Assembly (NCBI GenBank): GCA_044376365.1
Contig: JBILLA010000014.1
Location: 1 to 23,102 of the forward strand
Direction of reading: 5' to 3'
DNA from: JBIKWN01 sp044376365
Lineage (GTDB): Bacteria; Bdellovibrionota_C; UBA2361; JBIKWN01
DNA length: 23,102 nt
The position numbers and the translations under genes are program-made. Positions 14,487 through 23,102 of this stretch are shown here, in pieces. The notes under the pieces were generated by a model. That model was not told the DNA's origin, made no database searches, and worked only from the letters and a program-made list of their open reading frames with translations. Numbering within the stretch: the first letter of the stretch is position 1; every line of letters starts with the position of its first letter.

Positions 14487-16067
14487 TTAAACAGGTTGCT
14501 TTGCTTCTCCATGTCCAGCGGTATCAATAGCAAGCTTGCCAGACTCTAAAAGAGAACGACGAGCATCGACCATATCAACATATGAAGCGATAGATTTTTC
14601 CATAGGCTTGAGGAACAGGTTCGGGAATATGCCCATAACGAACACAAGAATGAAAAGCGGCATAAATGTTGCGAGTTCTCTGCCATTCACATCGGTCAAA
14701 TCACCATTCTTTGCTTCATCAAGCTCACCAAAGACACAGGCTTTATAAACAGTGAGCATATAGACAGCGCCAAGAATCACACCACCGATAGCGATACAAA
14801 CATGAACAGGAAGGGTATCAAATGAACCAAGCAGGATAAGGAACTCACCGACAAAACCATTGGTAAGTGGCAATGCAATAGAGCTCAACGTAAACACAAG
14901 GAAAAGGAATGCGAACAGAGGTACCTTCGAGGCAAGGCCACCGTAGTCAGCGATAAGGCGCGTGTGTTTGCGGTCATAGAGCACACCAACCAATAAGAAG
15001 AGCGCCGGTGTCGAGATACCATGGTTAAGCATCTGATAGATAGCTCCAGAAACAGAGGTTGTCGTAAACGCAACAAATCCAAGAACGCAGTACCCAAGGT
15101 GCGAAACAGAAGAGTACGCAATAAGTTTTTTAATATCTTTTTGCGCCCACGCTACAAGAGCACCATAGATAATACCAATCACTGCAAGCGTTGCGAGTAA
15201 TGGAGTGAATTCTTCTGCGGCTCGAGGAAAGAGAGGATACGCAAAACGTATCAAGCCATAGAGCCCCATCTTCAACAATACGCCAGCAAGTACAACCGAA
15301 CCACCTGTTGGAGCTTCAACGTGCGCATCAGGAAGCCACGTATGCACAGGAAAAATCGGCACCTTAATACCAAAAGCAAGTGCAAACGCAGCAAAACACC
15401 ACAGCTCTTCTGTAAGGGTAAGGTTGGTATGATGCACAAGGGTGAATAGATCATAGGTAACAAAGCCGTACTGCTTATAGTGTGACCAGATGACATAGAA
15501 GATTGCCACAAGCATCAGTAAGCTTCCAACTACAGTGTAGAGGACGAACTTCAGGGTCGCATATATCTTTCTCTTCCCGCCCCAAATACCAATGATAAAA
15601 TACATTGGAGCAAGCATGAGCTCCCAGAACACATAGAAAAGGAACACATCAAGGGCAAGCAATGTGCCAAGCATTGCAGTCTCAAGGACAAGCATATGAG
15701 CAAGATAGCCTCGTACTTTTGTTTCAACTGAATAGCTGGCAAGTACAATCAGTGGCATGAGGAAAGTCGTTAATAGAACAAGCCAAAGGCTAATACCATC
15801 AAGACCAAGTGAGTATTCGATACCAAAAGCAGGAATCCATCTAAGCTGCTCTGTGAATTGTACTGATGAGTTAGGTGCAAAACCTACAAGCAAGAGTAAG
15901 CTGAGAGCAAAAGTAATTAACGTTACACCAAACGAAAAAAAGCGAGCTCTGTTTGCTGGCTCTTCTGTATCGAGCGGGTTCTTAAAGGTTGGCACAAGAT
16001 ACAAAAGCAACGCGCCAAGAGCTGGAAGCCAGATGATAGTTGAAAGAAGAGGAAAAGATCCCACCAT
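14487..16067 (-). CDS. nuoM: NADH-quinone oxidoreductase subunit M
   Basis: NuoM is an antiporter-like proton-pumping subunit in the membrane arm of complex I. The 526-residue protein shows the strongly conserved FYVFWELMLAPMYFIIGIWGG segment in part (E149 is the channel glutamate), VKVPIFPVHTWLPDAHVEAP-type sequence (here GIKVPIFPVHTWLPDAHVEA) and AYSSVSHLGYCVLG in the broken helix. The length is slightly above the E. coli protein (509). The C-terminal tail, from about residue 495, is polar and faces one side of the membrane. AGAGA lies about six bases before the ATG at 16067. Gaps to nuoL (nine bases) and nuoN (24) show one operon. Confidence 0.97.
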   Translation of the reverse strand: MVGSFPLLSTIIWLPALGALLLYLVPTFKNPLDTEEPANRARFFSFGVTLITFALSLLLLVGFAPNSSVQFTEQLRWIPAFGIEYSLGLDGISLWLVLLTTFLMPLIVLASYSVETKVRGYLAHMLVLETAMLGTLLALDVFLFYVFWELMLAPMYFIIGIWGGKRKIYATLKFVLYTVVGSLLMLVAIFYVIWSHYKQYGFVTYDLFTLVHHTNLTLTEELWCFAAFALAFGIKVPIFPVHTWLPDAHVEAPTGGSVVLAGVLLKMGLYGLIRFAYPLFPRAAEEFTPLLATLAVIGIIYGALVAWAQKDIKKLIAYSSVSHLGYCVLGFVAFTTTSVSGAIYQMLNHGISTPALFLLVGVLYDRKHTRLIADYGGLASKVPLFAFLFLVFTLSSIALPLTNGFVGEFLILLGSFDTLPVHVCIAIGGVILGAVYMLTVYKACVFGELDEAKNGDLTDVNGRELATFMPLFILVFVMGIFPNLFLKPMEKSIASYVDMVDARRSLLESGKLAIDTAGHGEAKQPV

Positions 16068-16076
16068 AGTAAATCT

Positions 16077-17993
16077 CTAGTAAATCAGATAAACAGCAGT
16101 TAAAACGATAGTGCCGACGAAGATAAAGAGTGCATAGTGCCGAATCTGGCCAGACTGAGTTGTACGGAGCACTTCACCCCCTACTTCCATCATGGCACCA
16201 GAAGTGTTGACAGCACCGTCAATCATTCCTTGGTCAAAGAAGGTAAAAAATATCGCAGCGATTCGCTCAAGTGGTCGAACAATAAAAAACCCGTAAAGCT
16301 CATCAAGGTAAAACTTATGCTGCGAAAGCTTCGTGAGCGGGAACGCAAGCGTTCCGATAATTCGAGGCAGCGCAGGCACCACCAGGTACAAGATAAGTCC
16401 AAGTACAACACCAACAATACCAGTCCAGCTTCCAATGAGTGACTGCATAAAAGGCTCATGGTGATCATGAATATGGTGACCAAGTACAGGGGCTAGGTAC
16501 TCTTGCAGTGGGAGGTATCCACCAACAGTCGCCAAACCTGCTAATACGATAAGTGGAAGCGTCATACGCAGTGGTGATTCGTGAGGATGAGCATGTCCAC
16601 GATAAGAACCAAAGAAGGTCATCGCAACTGAACGGGCCATGTAAAATGCAGTCATGAATGCTGTAACCTTAGCAACCAATAGTAACAGTGGTATGTACTC
16701 GGCAATATGCACGTTTTGGAAATCTGCGAGTGCCTGCAAAATAGCGTGTTTTGAGAAATATCCTGAAAGCGGCGCAATACCAGCAATAGCAATCGTTGAA
16801 ATAAGATAAGTTATAAAAGTAATTGGCATCTTTTTCCAAAGACCGCCCATCTGGCGCATATCTTGTTCATGGTGGCATCCATGAATAACTGAACCAGCAC
16901 CAAGGAAGAGGCACGCTTTGAAAAACGCATGCGTTACGACATGGAACAGTGCTATCCAATACATTCCAGCACCTGCTGCCATAAACATAAAACCAAGCTG
17001 CGATACAGTAGAGTATGCAAGTACTTTTTTAATATCGTTCTGAGTTATAGCAGTAAAGGCAGCAACAAACGCTGTCAGCGTTGCGACGACAACAATAATA
17101 GCCTGCACAAAAGGCGCTGCATCAAAGAGAGTATGCATGCGTGCCATCATGTACACTCCTGCAGTCACCATCGTCGCTGCGTGGATAAGGGCAGATACTG
17201 GTGTTGGACCAGCCATTGCATCAGGAAGCCACACGAACAGTGGAAGCTGCGCACTCTTACCAGTAGCACCAACAAAGAAACCAAGTGCTGCAAGCATAAG
17301 CACTGCCTGCAAGGCAGGATTCGTTGCTATCGCACGCGGAATTGCCTCATTGAGCGCTGCAAAATCGATTGTGCCGAAATGATAGAACAGCAGAAACGTT
17401 CCAAGCAGCACACCAGCATCGCCGATTCTGTTGACGACAAATGCTTTACGCCCTGCAGATGCATAGGAGCTATTCTTGAACCAGAATCCAATGAGCAAAT
17501 AACTGCACAGACCAACCCCTTCCCAACCGACAAACATCACGAGGATATTTGACCCTAGAACAAGCAAAAGCATCGAGAATAAGAACAGATTGAGGTATGA
17601 AAAAAAGCGATGCACTGATTCATCCTCTTCCATGTAGCTGGTTGAGTAGAGGTGAATAAGGGAGCCGATACCAGTAATCACCAAACACATCACTGCGGTG
17701 AGTCGATCAAAGGTAAATGAGAAGCTCGCGTTGAATGTGTCAACGGATATCCAAGAAAAAAGATTTTGTACGTATGCGCTTTGTTCAGGAAGAGCTTTGA
17801 AAAGGCTCACCGTGACTGCAAACGATGCAGCTGCTGCAAGTGTTGCAATGATGCCTGCAAGTGCTTTTCGCTGCTTGCCAATTATAAAGGCAAGGAGCGA
17901 ACCAAGGAGCGGGAAAAGTGGGATTAAGTAAAGATGACTAATCTCAACTTGAGTCAGTATCGTAGCTGCTGTATGGGATGATTCATGTACCAT
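16077..17993 (-). CDS. nuoL: NADH-quinone oxidoreductase subunit L
   Basis: NuoL is the distal antiporter-like proton channel of complex I, with a long lateral C-terminal helix. The 638-residue length is usual (E. coli 613). Diagnostic features include FVGWEGVGLCSYLLIGFWF in part (E158), QLPLFVWLPDAMAGPTPVSA, LIHAATMVTAGVYMMAR and AYSTVSQLGFMFMA. A histidine-rich stretch (GHHIHDHHE) near residue 500 is a local oddity, possibly in a loop. The ATG at 17993 follows AAGG by five bases. It overlaps nothing and sits nine bases from both neighbours, nuoK and nuoM. Confidence 0.97.
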   Translation of the reverse strand: MVHESSHTAATILTQVEISHLYLIPLFPLLGSLLAFIIGKQRKALAGIIATLAAAASFAVTVSLFKALPEQSAYVQNLFSWISVDTFNASFSFTFDRLTAVMCLVITGIGSLIHLYSTSYMEEDESVHRFFSYLNLFLFSMLLLVLGSNILVMFVGWEGVGLCSYLLIGFWFKNSSYASAGRKAFVVNRIGDAGVLLGTFLLFYHFGTIDFAALNEAIPRAIATNPALQAVLMLAALGFFVGATGKSAQLPLFVWLPDAMAGPTPVSALIHAATMVTAGVYMMARMHTLFDAAPFVQAIIVVVATLTAFVAAFTAITQNDIKKVLAYSTVSQLGFMFMAAGAGMYWIALFHVVTHAFFKACLFLGAGSVIHGCHHEQDMRQMGGLWKKMPITFITYLISTIAIAGIAPLSGYFSKHAILQALADFQNVHIAEYIPLLLLVAKVTAFMTAFYMARSVAMTFFGSYRGHAHPHESPLRMTLPLIVLAGLATVGGYLPLQEYLAPVLGHHIHDHHEPFMQSLIGSWTGIVGVVLGLILYLVVPALPRIIGTLAFPLTKLSQHKFYLDELYGFFIVRPLERIAAIFFTFFDQGMIDGAVNTSGAMMEVGGEVLRTTQSGQIRHYALFIFVGTIVLTAVYLIY

Positions 17994-18002
17994 AAAAACC
18001 TT

Positions 18003-18305
18003 TTATGCTCGAAGCTCCGAAGCATCAGCCGTCTCGATTGACTTTGATGCCCTAAAGACAGAGATGATAATAGCAAGGCCAACTGCAGCTTCTGCGGCCG
18101 CAACAACCATGACAAAAAACACTGCGATTTGCCCTGATAGGTCAGCCCAATTTCGAGCAAATGCAACGAAGGACAAATTAACTGCATTAAGCATAAGCTC
18201 AATACACATAAAAACTACAATTGCATTCCGTCGGACAAGTACACCAAGAGCACCAAGGCCGAACAGAATGGCAGAGAGTGTTAAGACAAGTTGAGTTGAA
18301 ATCAT
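18003..18305 (-). CDS. nuoK: NADH-quinone oxidoreductase subunit K
   Basis: NuoK is a three-helix membrane subunit of complex I with two buried glutamates needed for proton transfer. Both are present here: E36 in VVFMCIELMLNAVNL and E72 in MVVAAAEAAVGLAI. At 100 residues it is the standard length. Its start overlaps the nuoJ stop by four bases, a common sign of translational coupling. The C-terminal tail after residue 86 is hydrophilic. Confidence 0.97.
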   Translation of the reverse strand: MISTQLVLTLSAILFGLGALGVLVRRNAIVVFMCIELMLNAVNLSFVAFARNWADLSGQIAVFFVMVVAAAEAAVGLAIIISVFRASKSIETADASELRA

Positions 18306-18790
18306 CGGAATTTCCTTTTTGCAAGCATAACTGCCCCGGCAACTGCTGCCATGATCAAGACTGATGCAGCTTCAAAGGGGAATATATAGTTTGTGTAGAG
18401 CTCTTTCCCAAGCGTTTGCATAGAGCCATTAAAGTTTGGATTAAAGGCTGGGAACTGGGCAAAAGCGTTGTACATAATAGGGACACCAAAGTACATAAAC
18501 AGCCCTCCTGCCACAAAGCAGCTCAATACAAAGAGTCTTGTCGTCTTTCGGGGTCCTTCTTCCTTAATGTTGAGCAGCATAAGAACGAACACAACAAGCA
18601 CCATAACGGCACCTGCATAGACAATTATCTGTACCGTGGCTAAAAAGTGAGCATCAAGCAGTGCAAACATCGCAGCAATACCCATCATGTTTGTGATGAG
18701 CGAAAGCGCACTGTGAAGCGGGTTGTGAAAAAAGAGTACTCCAAGAGCACTCACCAAAAGAATGACACTAAGAATCGCAAACGCTACCAT
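18302..18790 (-). CDS. nuoJ: NADH-quinone oxidoreductase subunit J
   Basis: NuoJ is a five-helix membrane subunit next to NuoK and NuoH, and its third helix changes shape during turnover. The conserved IIVYAGAVMVLVVFVLML helix and the early NPLHSALSL loop identify it. At 162 residues it is close to the E. coli length (184). The ATG at 18790 lies three bases after the nuoH stop. In most bacteria nuoI stands between nuoH and nuoJ; here there is no room for it. Confidence 0.95.
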   Translation of the reverse strand: MVAFAILSVILLVSALGVLFFHNPLHSALSLITNMMGIAAMFALLDAHFLATVQIIVYAGAVMVLVVFVLMLLNIKEEGPRKTTRLFVLSCFVAGGLFMYFGVPIMYNAFAQFPAFNPNFNGSMQTLGKELYTNYIFPFEAASVLIMAAVAGAVMLAKRKFR

Positions 18791-18793
18791 GAT

Positions 18794-19951
18794 TTATTTA
18801 CTAAGCTCCCATGCTGCAGCAATAACAAGATTTACCATACTGAGAGGAAGCAAGAACTTCCAACCAAGATTCATCAACTGATCATAACGGAAGCGCGGCA
18901 AGGTCCACCGAATGACAATCTGCAAAACGCAGAAGAAAAGAACTTTCGCCATCAAGACACCATGTCCAATGAGAGCAACCCACCACACACCTGCTGGAAG
19001 ATGTACGAATGGAATATGCCATCCGCCAAAAAACAACAGCACCATGACAAAAGAAAACAGTGCGATCTCTGCAAACTCACCAAGCCAGAAGATCAGGAAC
19101 TTCATACCTGAGTATTCAGTAAAATACCCAGCAACAAGCTCTGACTCACTTTCAGGAAGGTCGAATGGAGCGCGTTTTGTCTCGGCCATACCAGCAATGA
19201 AAAAAGCAATCATCGCGATAAGACCAGTACCAATATTTCGAAACACTCCCCACTGCAGGATACTTCCCTCTTGAAGCTCAACGATCTTAAAGAGGTCAGG
19301 TGTGCCATAGAAAATAATAATGGTAACAACTGAGATCCCCATCGCTAATTCATACGAGATCATCTGTGCAGCAGCACGAAGCGCACCAAGTAGTGAATAC
19401 TTGTTATTGCCAGTCCAACCTGCAAGCGCGACGCCGTAAACAGCCACAGAACCCATAGCAAGAAAAAAGAGGATACCAACATCGATTGGGGCAAGCTGCG
19501 GACGAACAACGGTACCAAGCACAGTAAATTCCGGAGCAAACGGCAGAATTGCGAACGCAACAAACACAGGTAGTACTGCAAGAAACGGAGCAAGTGAATG
19601 CATAAAATTTGAAACACCGTCAGGGACAAAGTCCTCTTTAAACAGTGCTTTCACCGCATCATTGAGCAATGTATTGATGATACCAAGCTGCCCAGCAATT
19701 TTAATTCCCGTAACGACTGGCAACAAGAGCGCATAGGTTACAGGTGCTCCAAGGGGGCGCAAAAACGATGGAAAGCCGCGAACAATATCAAGATTAAAAT
19801 CAAAGTAAGCACCAGCGCGGTTAGCTCCGACTCTATCCTGAATCAGCGCAGAACCTTTTCGCTCGACCCATGTACAGAATGAGGCAAGTCCCATGATGAT
19901 GTTAAAAACAAGAAAGAGCTTGATAGCAAAAATTACAACCTCAATTCCCAT
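18794..19951 (-). CDS. nuoH: NADH-quinone oxidoreductase subunit H
   Basis: NuoH anchors the peripheral arm to the membrane arm and lines the quinone chamber. The protein has about eight membrane helices and the signature segments VERKGSALIQDRVGANRAG (loop after helix 1), MAETKRAPFDLPESESELV and GYFTEYSGMKFLIFW. Several in-frame starts exist: TTG at 19963, GTG at 19960 and ATG at 19957 and 19951. The ATG at 19951 is chosen because GGTGAT lies five bases before it, giving 385 residues. The 5' end then overlaps the last 11 bases of nuoG. Length is longer than E. coli NuoH (325), owing mainly to an internal region around residues 70-110. Confidence 0.95.
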   Translation of the reverse strand: MGIEVVIFAIKLFLVFNIIMGLASFCTWVERKGSALIQDRVGANRAGAYFDFNLDIVRGFPSFLRPLGAPVTYALLLPVVTGIKIAGQLGIINTLLNDAVKALFKEDFVPDGVSNFMHSLAPFLAVLPVFVAFAILPFAPEFTVLGTVVRPQLAPIDVGILFFLAMGSVAVYGVALAGWTGNNKYSLLGALRAAAQMISYELAMGISVVTIIIFYGTPDLFKIVELQEGSILQWGVFRNIGTGLIAMIAFFIAGMAETKRAPFDLPESESELVAGYFTEYSGMKFLIFWLGEFAEIALFSFVMVLLFFGGWHIPFVHLPAGVWWVALIGHGVLMAKVLFFCVLQIVIRWTLPRFRYDQLMNLGWKFLLPLSMVNLVIAAAWELSK

Positions 19952-21530
19952 GTGCATCACCAATGACTAAGCTATTTTGTTTAATACTCTTGATGGTCAT
20001 GCCAGCAAGCTTTTGCTCCTCTGCAAGGTACCAAAGTGTCACGTCGCGATCACTTATCCATGCTGGCAGCGCCACGACGAAGACCTTCGCAATTTCAGAG
20101 AGTACCTTCCAGGTTGGAACTGTATCCTGAGGTGGTTCAATAACTTTATCGGTATACTGAACACGAAGACCACGATTCACAAGAACTCCAGAGCGTTCCA
20201 AAATGCTGCGTGCACCGATAACGACCGAGCAAACTTCAGCAAGCGGATGCGTCGCATCTGTGCCGATAAAAGCAGTCAACGATGCTCTTCCAACAGCTGC
20301 AGTCATAAGTACAGAAGCATCACTGGCAAGAATTCCCCTATCACCAAACACAAGGACTTGTTTTGCAGAGCCATCAATCACAGCCGCAAGTGCATCCTCA
20401 TAATTCTTTTGAAGGTTGCCTTCAACAAGGCCACACATCAGAGCACCCTTAAAATTAGGTGCGTAGTCAGGACTGATTAAGACTTTTTCAACATCAGTCA
20501 GTGATCGCTCTTTGTATGCAAGAACGAAATGTGCAGATTTCAACGCAGTATCTTTTAACTTTTTGAGTAATCGATACTCCTCAGTTGTCAGATCAGGCGC
20601 AATAAAGACATAGGTCCCCTCGCCTTGCATCCCTTTAAGAGCTTTTGCAGCATCTTGCAGCGACGCAGCCTTACCGTGTACCTGCACACCAGTGATGCGC
20701 TTTTTCGGGAGAAATCGCATAAAGCCATAACGCCCTTCATCACAGAGCCACTCTTTGTTCACTTCAGCGTTGTGTCGCGCTTTGACTTGCACAACTTCAC
20801 CATCACGGGTTGCAACTTTCACATTACATCCAGTTGAACAACCTGGGCAGATTGCATCAGCCTGTTTCGTAAACCAAATACGTGTATTGAAACGCCACTC
20901 ACGATGCGTCAGCGCTCCAACGGGGCACAGGTCTACGACAGTACCAGAAAGAGGATTTGAAAGGGGGTGTTTTGGATCAACTGCAATAACAGTTTTATCT
21001 CCTCGGTTAATGAGTCCAATTTCACTTGTCTTGGTTATCTCATCACAGAAGCGAACACATCGTGAACACATAATGCATCGCTCACCATCAAGCATCACTG
21101 TGGGTCCAAGGGGTTGTGCTTTGACTTTATGCTCTTTCTCTTCGAGGAAGCGACTTGGTCGAGCATTATACTCATAGTGATAATCTTGCAGCTTGCAGTG
21201 CCCTGCTTGGTCACAGACAGTACAATCAAGCGGATGGTTAATAAGAATAAATTCAAGCGTTGCCGCCTGAGCATCTTTCACTGCTTTACTGGTGTGATGC
21301 GTATTTACTTTTAATCCCTCACTTGCAGTAGTGTTACAAGCGATCTCAAGCTTAGGTCGTCCATTGAGTTCAACTTGACACATGCGACAGTTCCCTGCCA
21401 CTGAAAGATGCGGGTGATAACAGTAATGAGGAATATCAACACCGACTGATGCAGCAGCATCAACAATGTTCATACCCTTTGCAACTTTGTGATCTTCACC
21501 GTCGATGGTAATTGTTACTAGCTCAGTCAT
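19941..21530 (-). CDS. nuoG: NADH-quinone oxidoreductase subunit G (short form)
   Basis: NuoG carries most of the iron-sulfur chain of complex I on the cytoplasmic side. All cluster ligands are visible: N1b [2Fe-2S] C37, C48, C51, C65; N5 H98, C102, C105, C111; N4 C151, C154, C157, C201. The extra cluster N7 is also encoded by C227, C230, C234 and C262, a set found in E. coli and Thermus but not in mitochondria. The molybdopterin-oxidoreductase-like domain that follows is much reduced: the protein ends at residue 529, against 908 in E. coli and about 780 in Thermus. The frame ends cleanly at a stop that overlaps nuoH, so it looks like a natural short form rather than a break. The ATG at 21530 lies three bases after nuoF. 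Confidence 0.95.
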   Translation of the reverse strand: MTELVTITIDGEDHKVAKGMNIVDAAASVGVDIPHYCYHPHLSVAGNCRMCQVELNGRPKLEIACNTTASEGLKVNTHHTSKAVKDAQAATLEFILINHPLDCTVCDQAGHCKLQDYHYEYNARPSRFLEEKEHKVKAQPLGPTVMLDGERCIMCSRCVRFCDEITKTSEIGLINRGDKTVIAVDPKHPLSNPLSGTVVDLCPVGALTHREWRFNTRIWFTKQADAICPGCSTGCNVKVATRDGEVVQVKARHNAEVNKEWLCDEGRYGFMRFLPKKRITGVQVHGKAASLQDAAKALKGMQGEGTYVFIAPDLTTEEYRLLKKLKDTALKSAHFVLAYKERSLTDVEKVLISPDYAPNFKGALMCGLVEGNLQKNYEDALAAVIDGSAKQVLVFGDRGILASDASVLMTAAVGRASLTAFIGTDATHPLAEVCSVVIGARSILERSGVLVNRGLRVQYTDKVIEPPQDTVPTWKVLSEIAKVFVVALPAWISDRDVTLWYLAEEQKLAGMTIKSIKQNSLVIGDAHGN

Positions 21531-21533
21531 ATC

Positions 21534-22847
21534 TTAGTGAGCTCCCATGATCTCTTCATAATGCATTAGTTCTCGTTTCTTGTTGATTCCGACGAGTGAG
21601 TCTTTGATGAGCCCCTTGAACTCTTCCGGAAATTTTTTGATAAAGCTCATCGCAGGAATTGCGAGTGCTTCACCGAACGGACAAATTGTATGGCCAGCGA
21701 TCTGTCCACAAACATTATTCACAAGCTCTAAATCACCAGCGAGCCCATTTCCGTGGTGGATACGGGTAAATATTTTCTCAATCCAATGTCCTCCCTCACG
21801 GCACGGCGTACACTGTCCACATGATTCATGGCTATAGAAATGCGCGACGTTCATCGCAACTTGAACCATATCAGTGTCTTCATCCATCACGATAAATCCA
21901 CCAGAGCCAAGCATTGATCCAGCATCTCGAATCGATTCGTAATCCATGGTGACATTTTTAATCTCATCAGCACGAAGCACTGGGACTGACGAACCACCAG
22001 GGATAACAGCTTTCAATTTTTTACCACCTCGAATACCACCGCAATCTTCGTAGATAAACTTTTCCATCGGATATCCAAGCTCGATTTCATACACGCCTGG
22101 TTTGTTGACGTGGCCAGAGACACTAAAGAGCTTTGTACCAGGAGACTTTTCAGTACCAAGAGCAGTGTAACTTTTGGCGCCATGCTCAAGAATGAAAGGA
22201 AGTGCAGCAAGTGTTTCTGTGTTGTTTACAATCGTAGGACATCCATAAAGACCCACGACTGCTGGGAACGGAGGCTTTAATCGAGGCTGACCTTTCACAC
22301 CCTCAAGTGAGTTAATTAATGCAGTCTCTTCACCACAGATATACGCACCTGCGCCGCGATGAACAACCATATGGTGTGTAAAGCCTGAGCCAAAAATATT
22401 TTCGCCCAGATATCCCTTTGCATACGCTTCTTTAACCGCTTCATTAATACGGGTGAATGGATACCCGTACTCTCCGCGGATATACACAGCAGACCAATTA
22501 CTTTGCAACGCCCACCCTGCCATGATCATACCTTCAATACAAAGGTGCGGATCGCGCTCAAGCAGCACTCTATCTTTAAAAGTACCAGGCTCAGACTCAT
22601 CAGCGTTGTTGAGTAGGTAGACAGGCTTTCCAGAGTTTTTGGGAACAAAACCCCACTTCGTACCCGTTGAGAATCCTGCACCACCACGACCTCGAAGCCC
22701 TGATGCTTTCACCTCTTCTATAACAGCAGCAGGATCCATGCGGAGGACTTTTTTAATCGTTTGGTAGCCACCACGAGATTCGTACCCTGAGATGGTATGT
22801 TGATTTGGTTGATGAATGTTCTGAAGAAGAATCTGTTTATGCGTCAT
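21534..22847 (-). CDS. nuoF: NADH-quinone oxidoreductase subunit F (NADH/FMN-binding)
   Basis: NuoF binds NADH and FMN and holds cluster N3, the entry point for electrons into complex I. At 437 residues it is the normal length. GLRGRGGAGFSTGTKW near residues 51-66 is the NADH-binding loop, and NADESEPGTFKDR and GAGAYICGEETALINSLEG are the flavin-site motifs. The N3 ligands are C343, C346, C349 (ESCGQCTPCREGG) and C389 (TICPFGEA). The ATG at 22847 lies four bases after the nuoE stop. NuoE, NuoF and NuoG together form the NADH dehydrogenase module. Confidence 0.98.
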   Translation of the reverse strand: MTHKQILLQNIHQPNQHTISGYESRGGYQTIKKVLRMDPAAVIEEVKASGLRGRGGAGFSTGTKWGFVPKNSGKPVYLLNNADESEPGTFKDRVLLERDPHLCIEGMIMAGWALQSNWSAVYIRGEYGYPFTRINEAVKEAYAKGYLGENIFGSGFTHHMVVHRGAGAYICGEETALINSLEGVKGQPRLKPPFPAVVGLYGCPTIVNNTETLAALPFILEHGAKSYTALGTEKSPGTKLFSVSGHVNKPGVYEIELGYPMEKFIYEDCGGIRGGKKLKAVIPGGSSVPVLRADEIKNVTMDYESIRDAGSMLGSGGFIVMDEDTDMVQVAMNVAHFYSHESCGQCTPCREGGHWIEKIFTRIHHGNGLAGDLELVNNVCGQIAGHTICPFGEALAIPAMSFIKKFPEEFKGLIKDSLVGINKKRELMHYEEIMGAH

Positions 22848-22851
22848 ACAA

Positions 22852-23102
22852 TTAAATCACCTCTGATTTAGCATAGCCCGCCAACCCTGCTCCGATTTGA
22901 TCGGTGAGTGTTGAATACCGAAGCTCAGGTTTTTCTTGAGCAATCTTGGTAATGATCTCTTCGAGTTTACGCGGATCGAGCTTTTCAAAGTAGATATCAT
23001 TAATCTGCACCATTGGCGCCGTACCACATGAACCAAGGCACTCAACTTCTTCATAGCTCCACATGCCATCCGCACTCACTTCGCCAGGCTTTACTCCAAA
23101 CT
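22852..23102 (-). CDS. nuoE: NADH-quinone oxidoreductase subunit E (partial, C-terminal part)
   Basis: Only the last 82 residues are in the window; the gene enters from the right edge. NuoE is the thioredoxin-like [2Fe-2S] (N1a) subunit that partners NuoF. The visible segment FGVKPGEVSADGMWSYEE leads into VECLGSCGTAPMVQIND, which carries the second pair of N1a cysteines (C-x3-C); the first pair must lie upstream, outside the window. A GTG in frame at 23079 is an internal valine, not the start, because the conserved GVKPGE segment lies before it. Confidence 0.95.
   Translation of the reverse strand, partial: FGVKPGEVSADGMWSYEEVECLGSCGTAPMVQINDIYFEKLDPRKLEEIITKIAQEKPELRYSTLTDQIGAGLAGYAKSEVI

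Noticed and set aside
16929..17552. Open frame of 207 codons on the plus strand inside nuoL
   Set aside because: Antisense to conserved nuoL sequence; the Cys/His/Lys-rich product is the usual result of reading a membrane-protein gene backwards.
22857..23075. Second minus-strand frame overlapping nuoE
   Set aside because: It is a shifted frame of nuoE; the nuoE frame contains the conserved GVKPGE and CLGSC motifs.
1..23102. CRISPR arrays, tRNA or rRNA genes, transposases, integrases, attachment sites
   Set aside because: No regularly spaced repeats, tRNA-like sequences, rRNA signatures or mobile-element genes were seen on either strand by reading; a dedicated scan could still find a missed small RNA.

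Overview
The window is a stretch of chromosome from a Gram-negative (diderm), respiring bacterium. LptD shows that it has an LPS-bearing outer membrane. A nuo cluster encodes a proton-pumping complex I, and a FlgM-like gene hints at flagella. Gene density is high and base composition looks moderate to low in GC by eye. A proteobacterial or delta-like lineage would fit, but nothing here places it at genus level.

Layout. Positions 1-2391 (minus) hold accD followed by lptD; the two overlap by one base, and lptD runs off the left edge. Across a 101-base divergent gap, 2493-4485 (plus) carries a Nif3/YbgI-family protein and phosphoglycerate kinase. At 4752-4970 (plus) lies a small FlgM-like gene behind helically phased palindromes. 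It converges on a 416-residue regulator (5048-6298, minus) with two MarR domains in tandem. Next come an unrecognised 496-residue protein (6367-7857, minus) and, divergent from it across a 380-base AT-rich gap, a 964-residue protein (8238-11132, plus). The latter has a long helical, HEAT-like region and a C-terminal caspase/gingipain-like (clan CD) domain with a candidate His836-Cys888 dyad. An M3-family oligoendopeptidase (11142-12902, minus) converges on it.

From 13017 to the right edge is one compact minus-strand nuo operon. In transcription order it reads nuoE (partial), F, G, H, J, K, L, M, N, with gaps or overlaps of a few bases. nuoI is absent between nuoH and nuoJ, and NuoG is short (529 residues) although it has all the ligands for N1b, N5, N4 and N7. 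NuoE/F/G form the NADH-oxidising arm, H couples it to the membrane, and J-N are membrane and proton-channel subunits. nuoA-D would be expected beyond the right edge.

The most unusual part is 5.0-11.1 kb: a double-MarR regulator, an orphan protein and a large helical-repeat/caspase-like protein between housekeeping genes, with a repeated 8-mer marking both ends of the divergent promoter region. Whether these genes work together cannot be shown from sequence alone. No tRNA, rRNA, CRISPR array, transposase or attachment site was seen.
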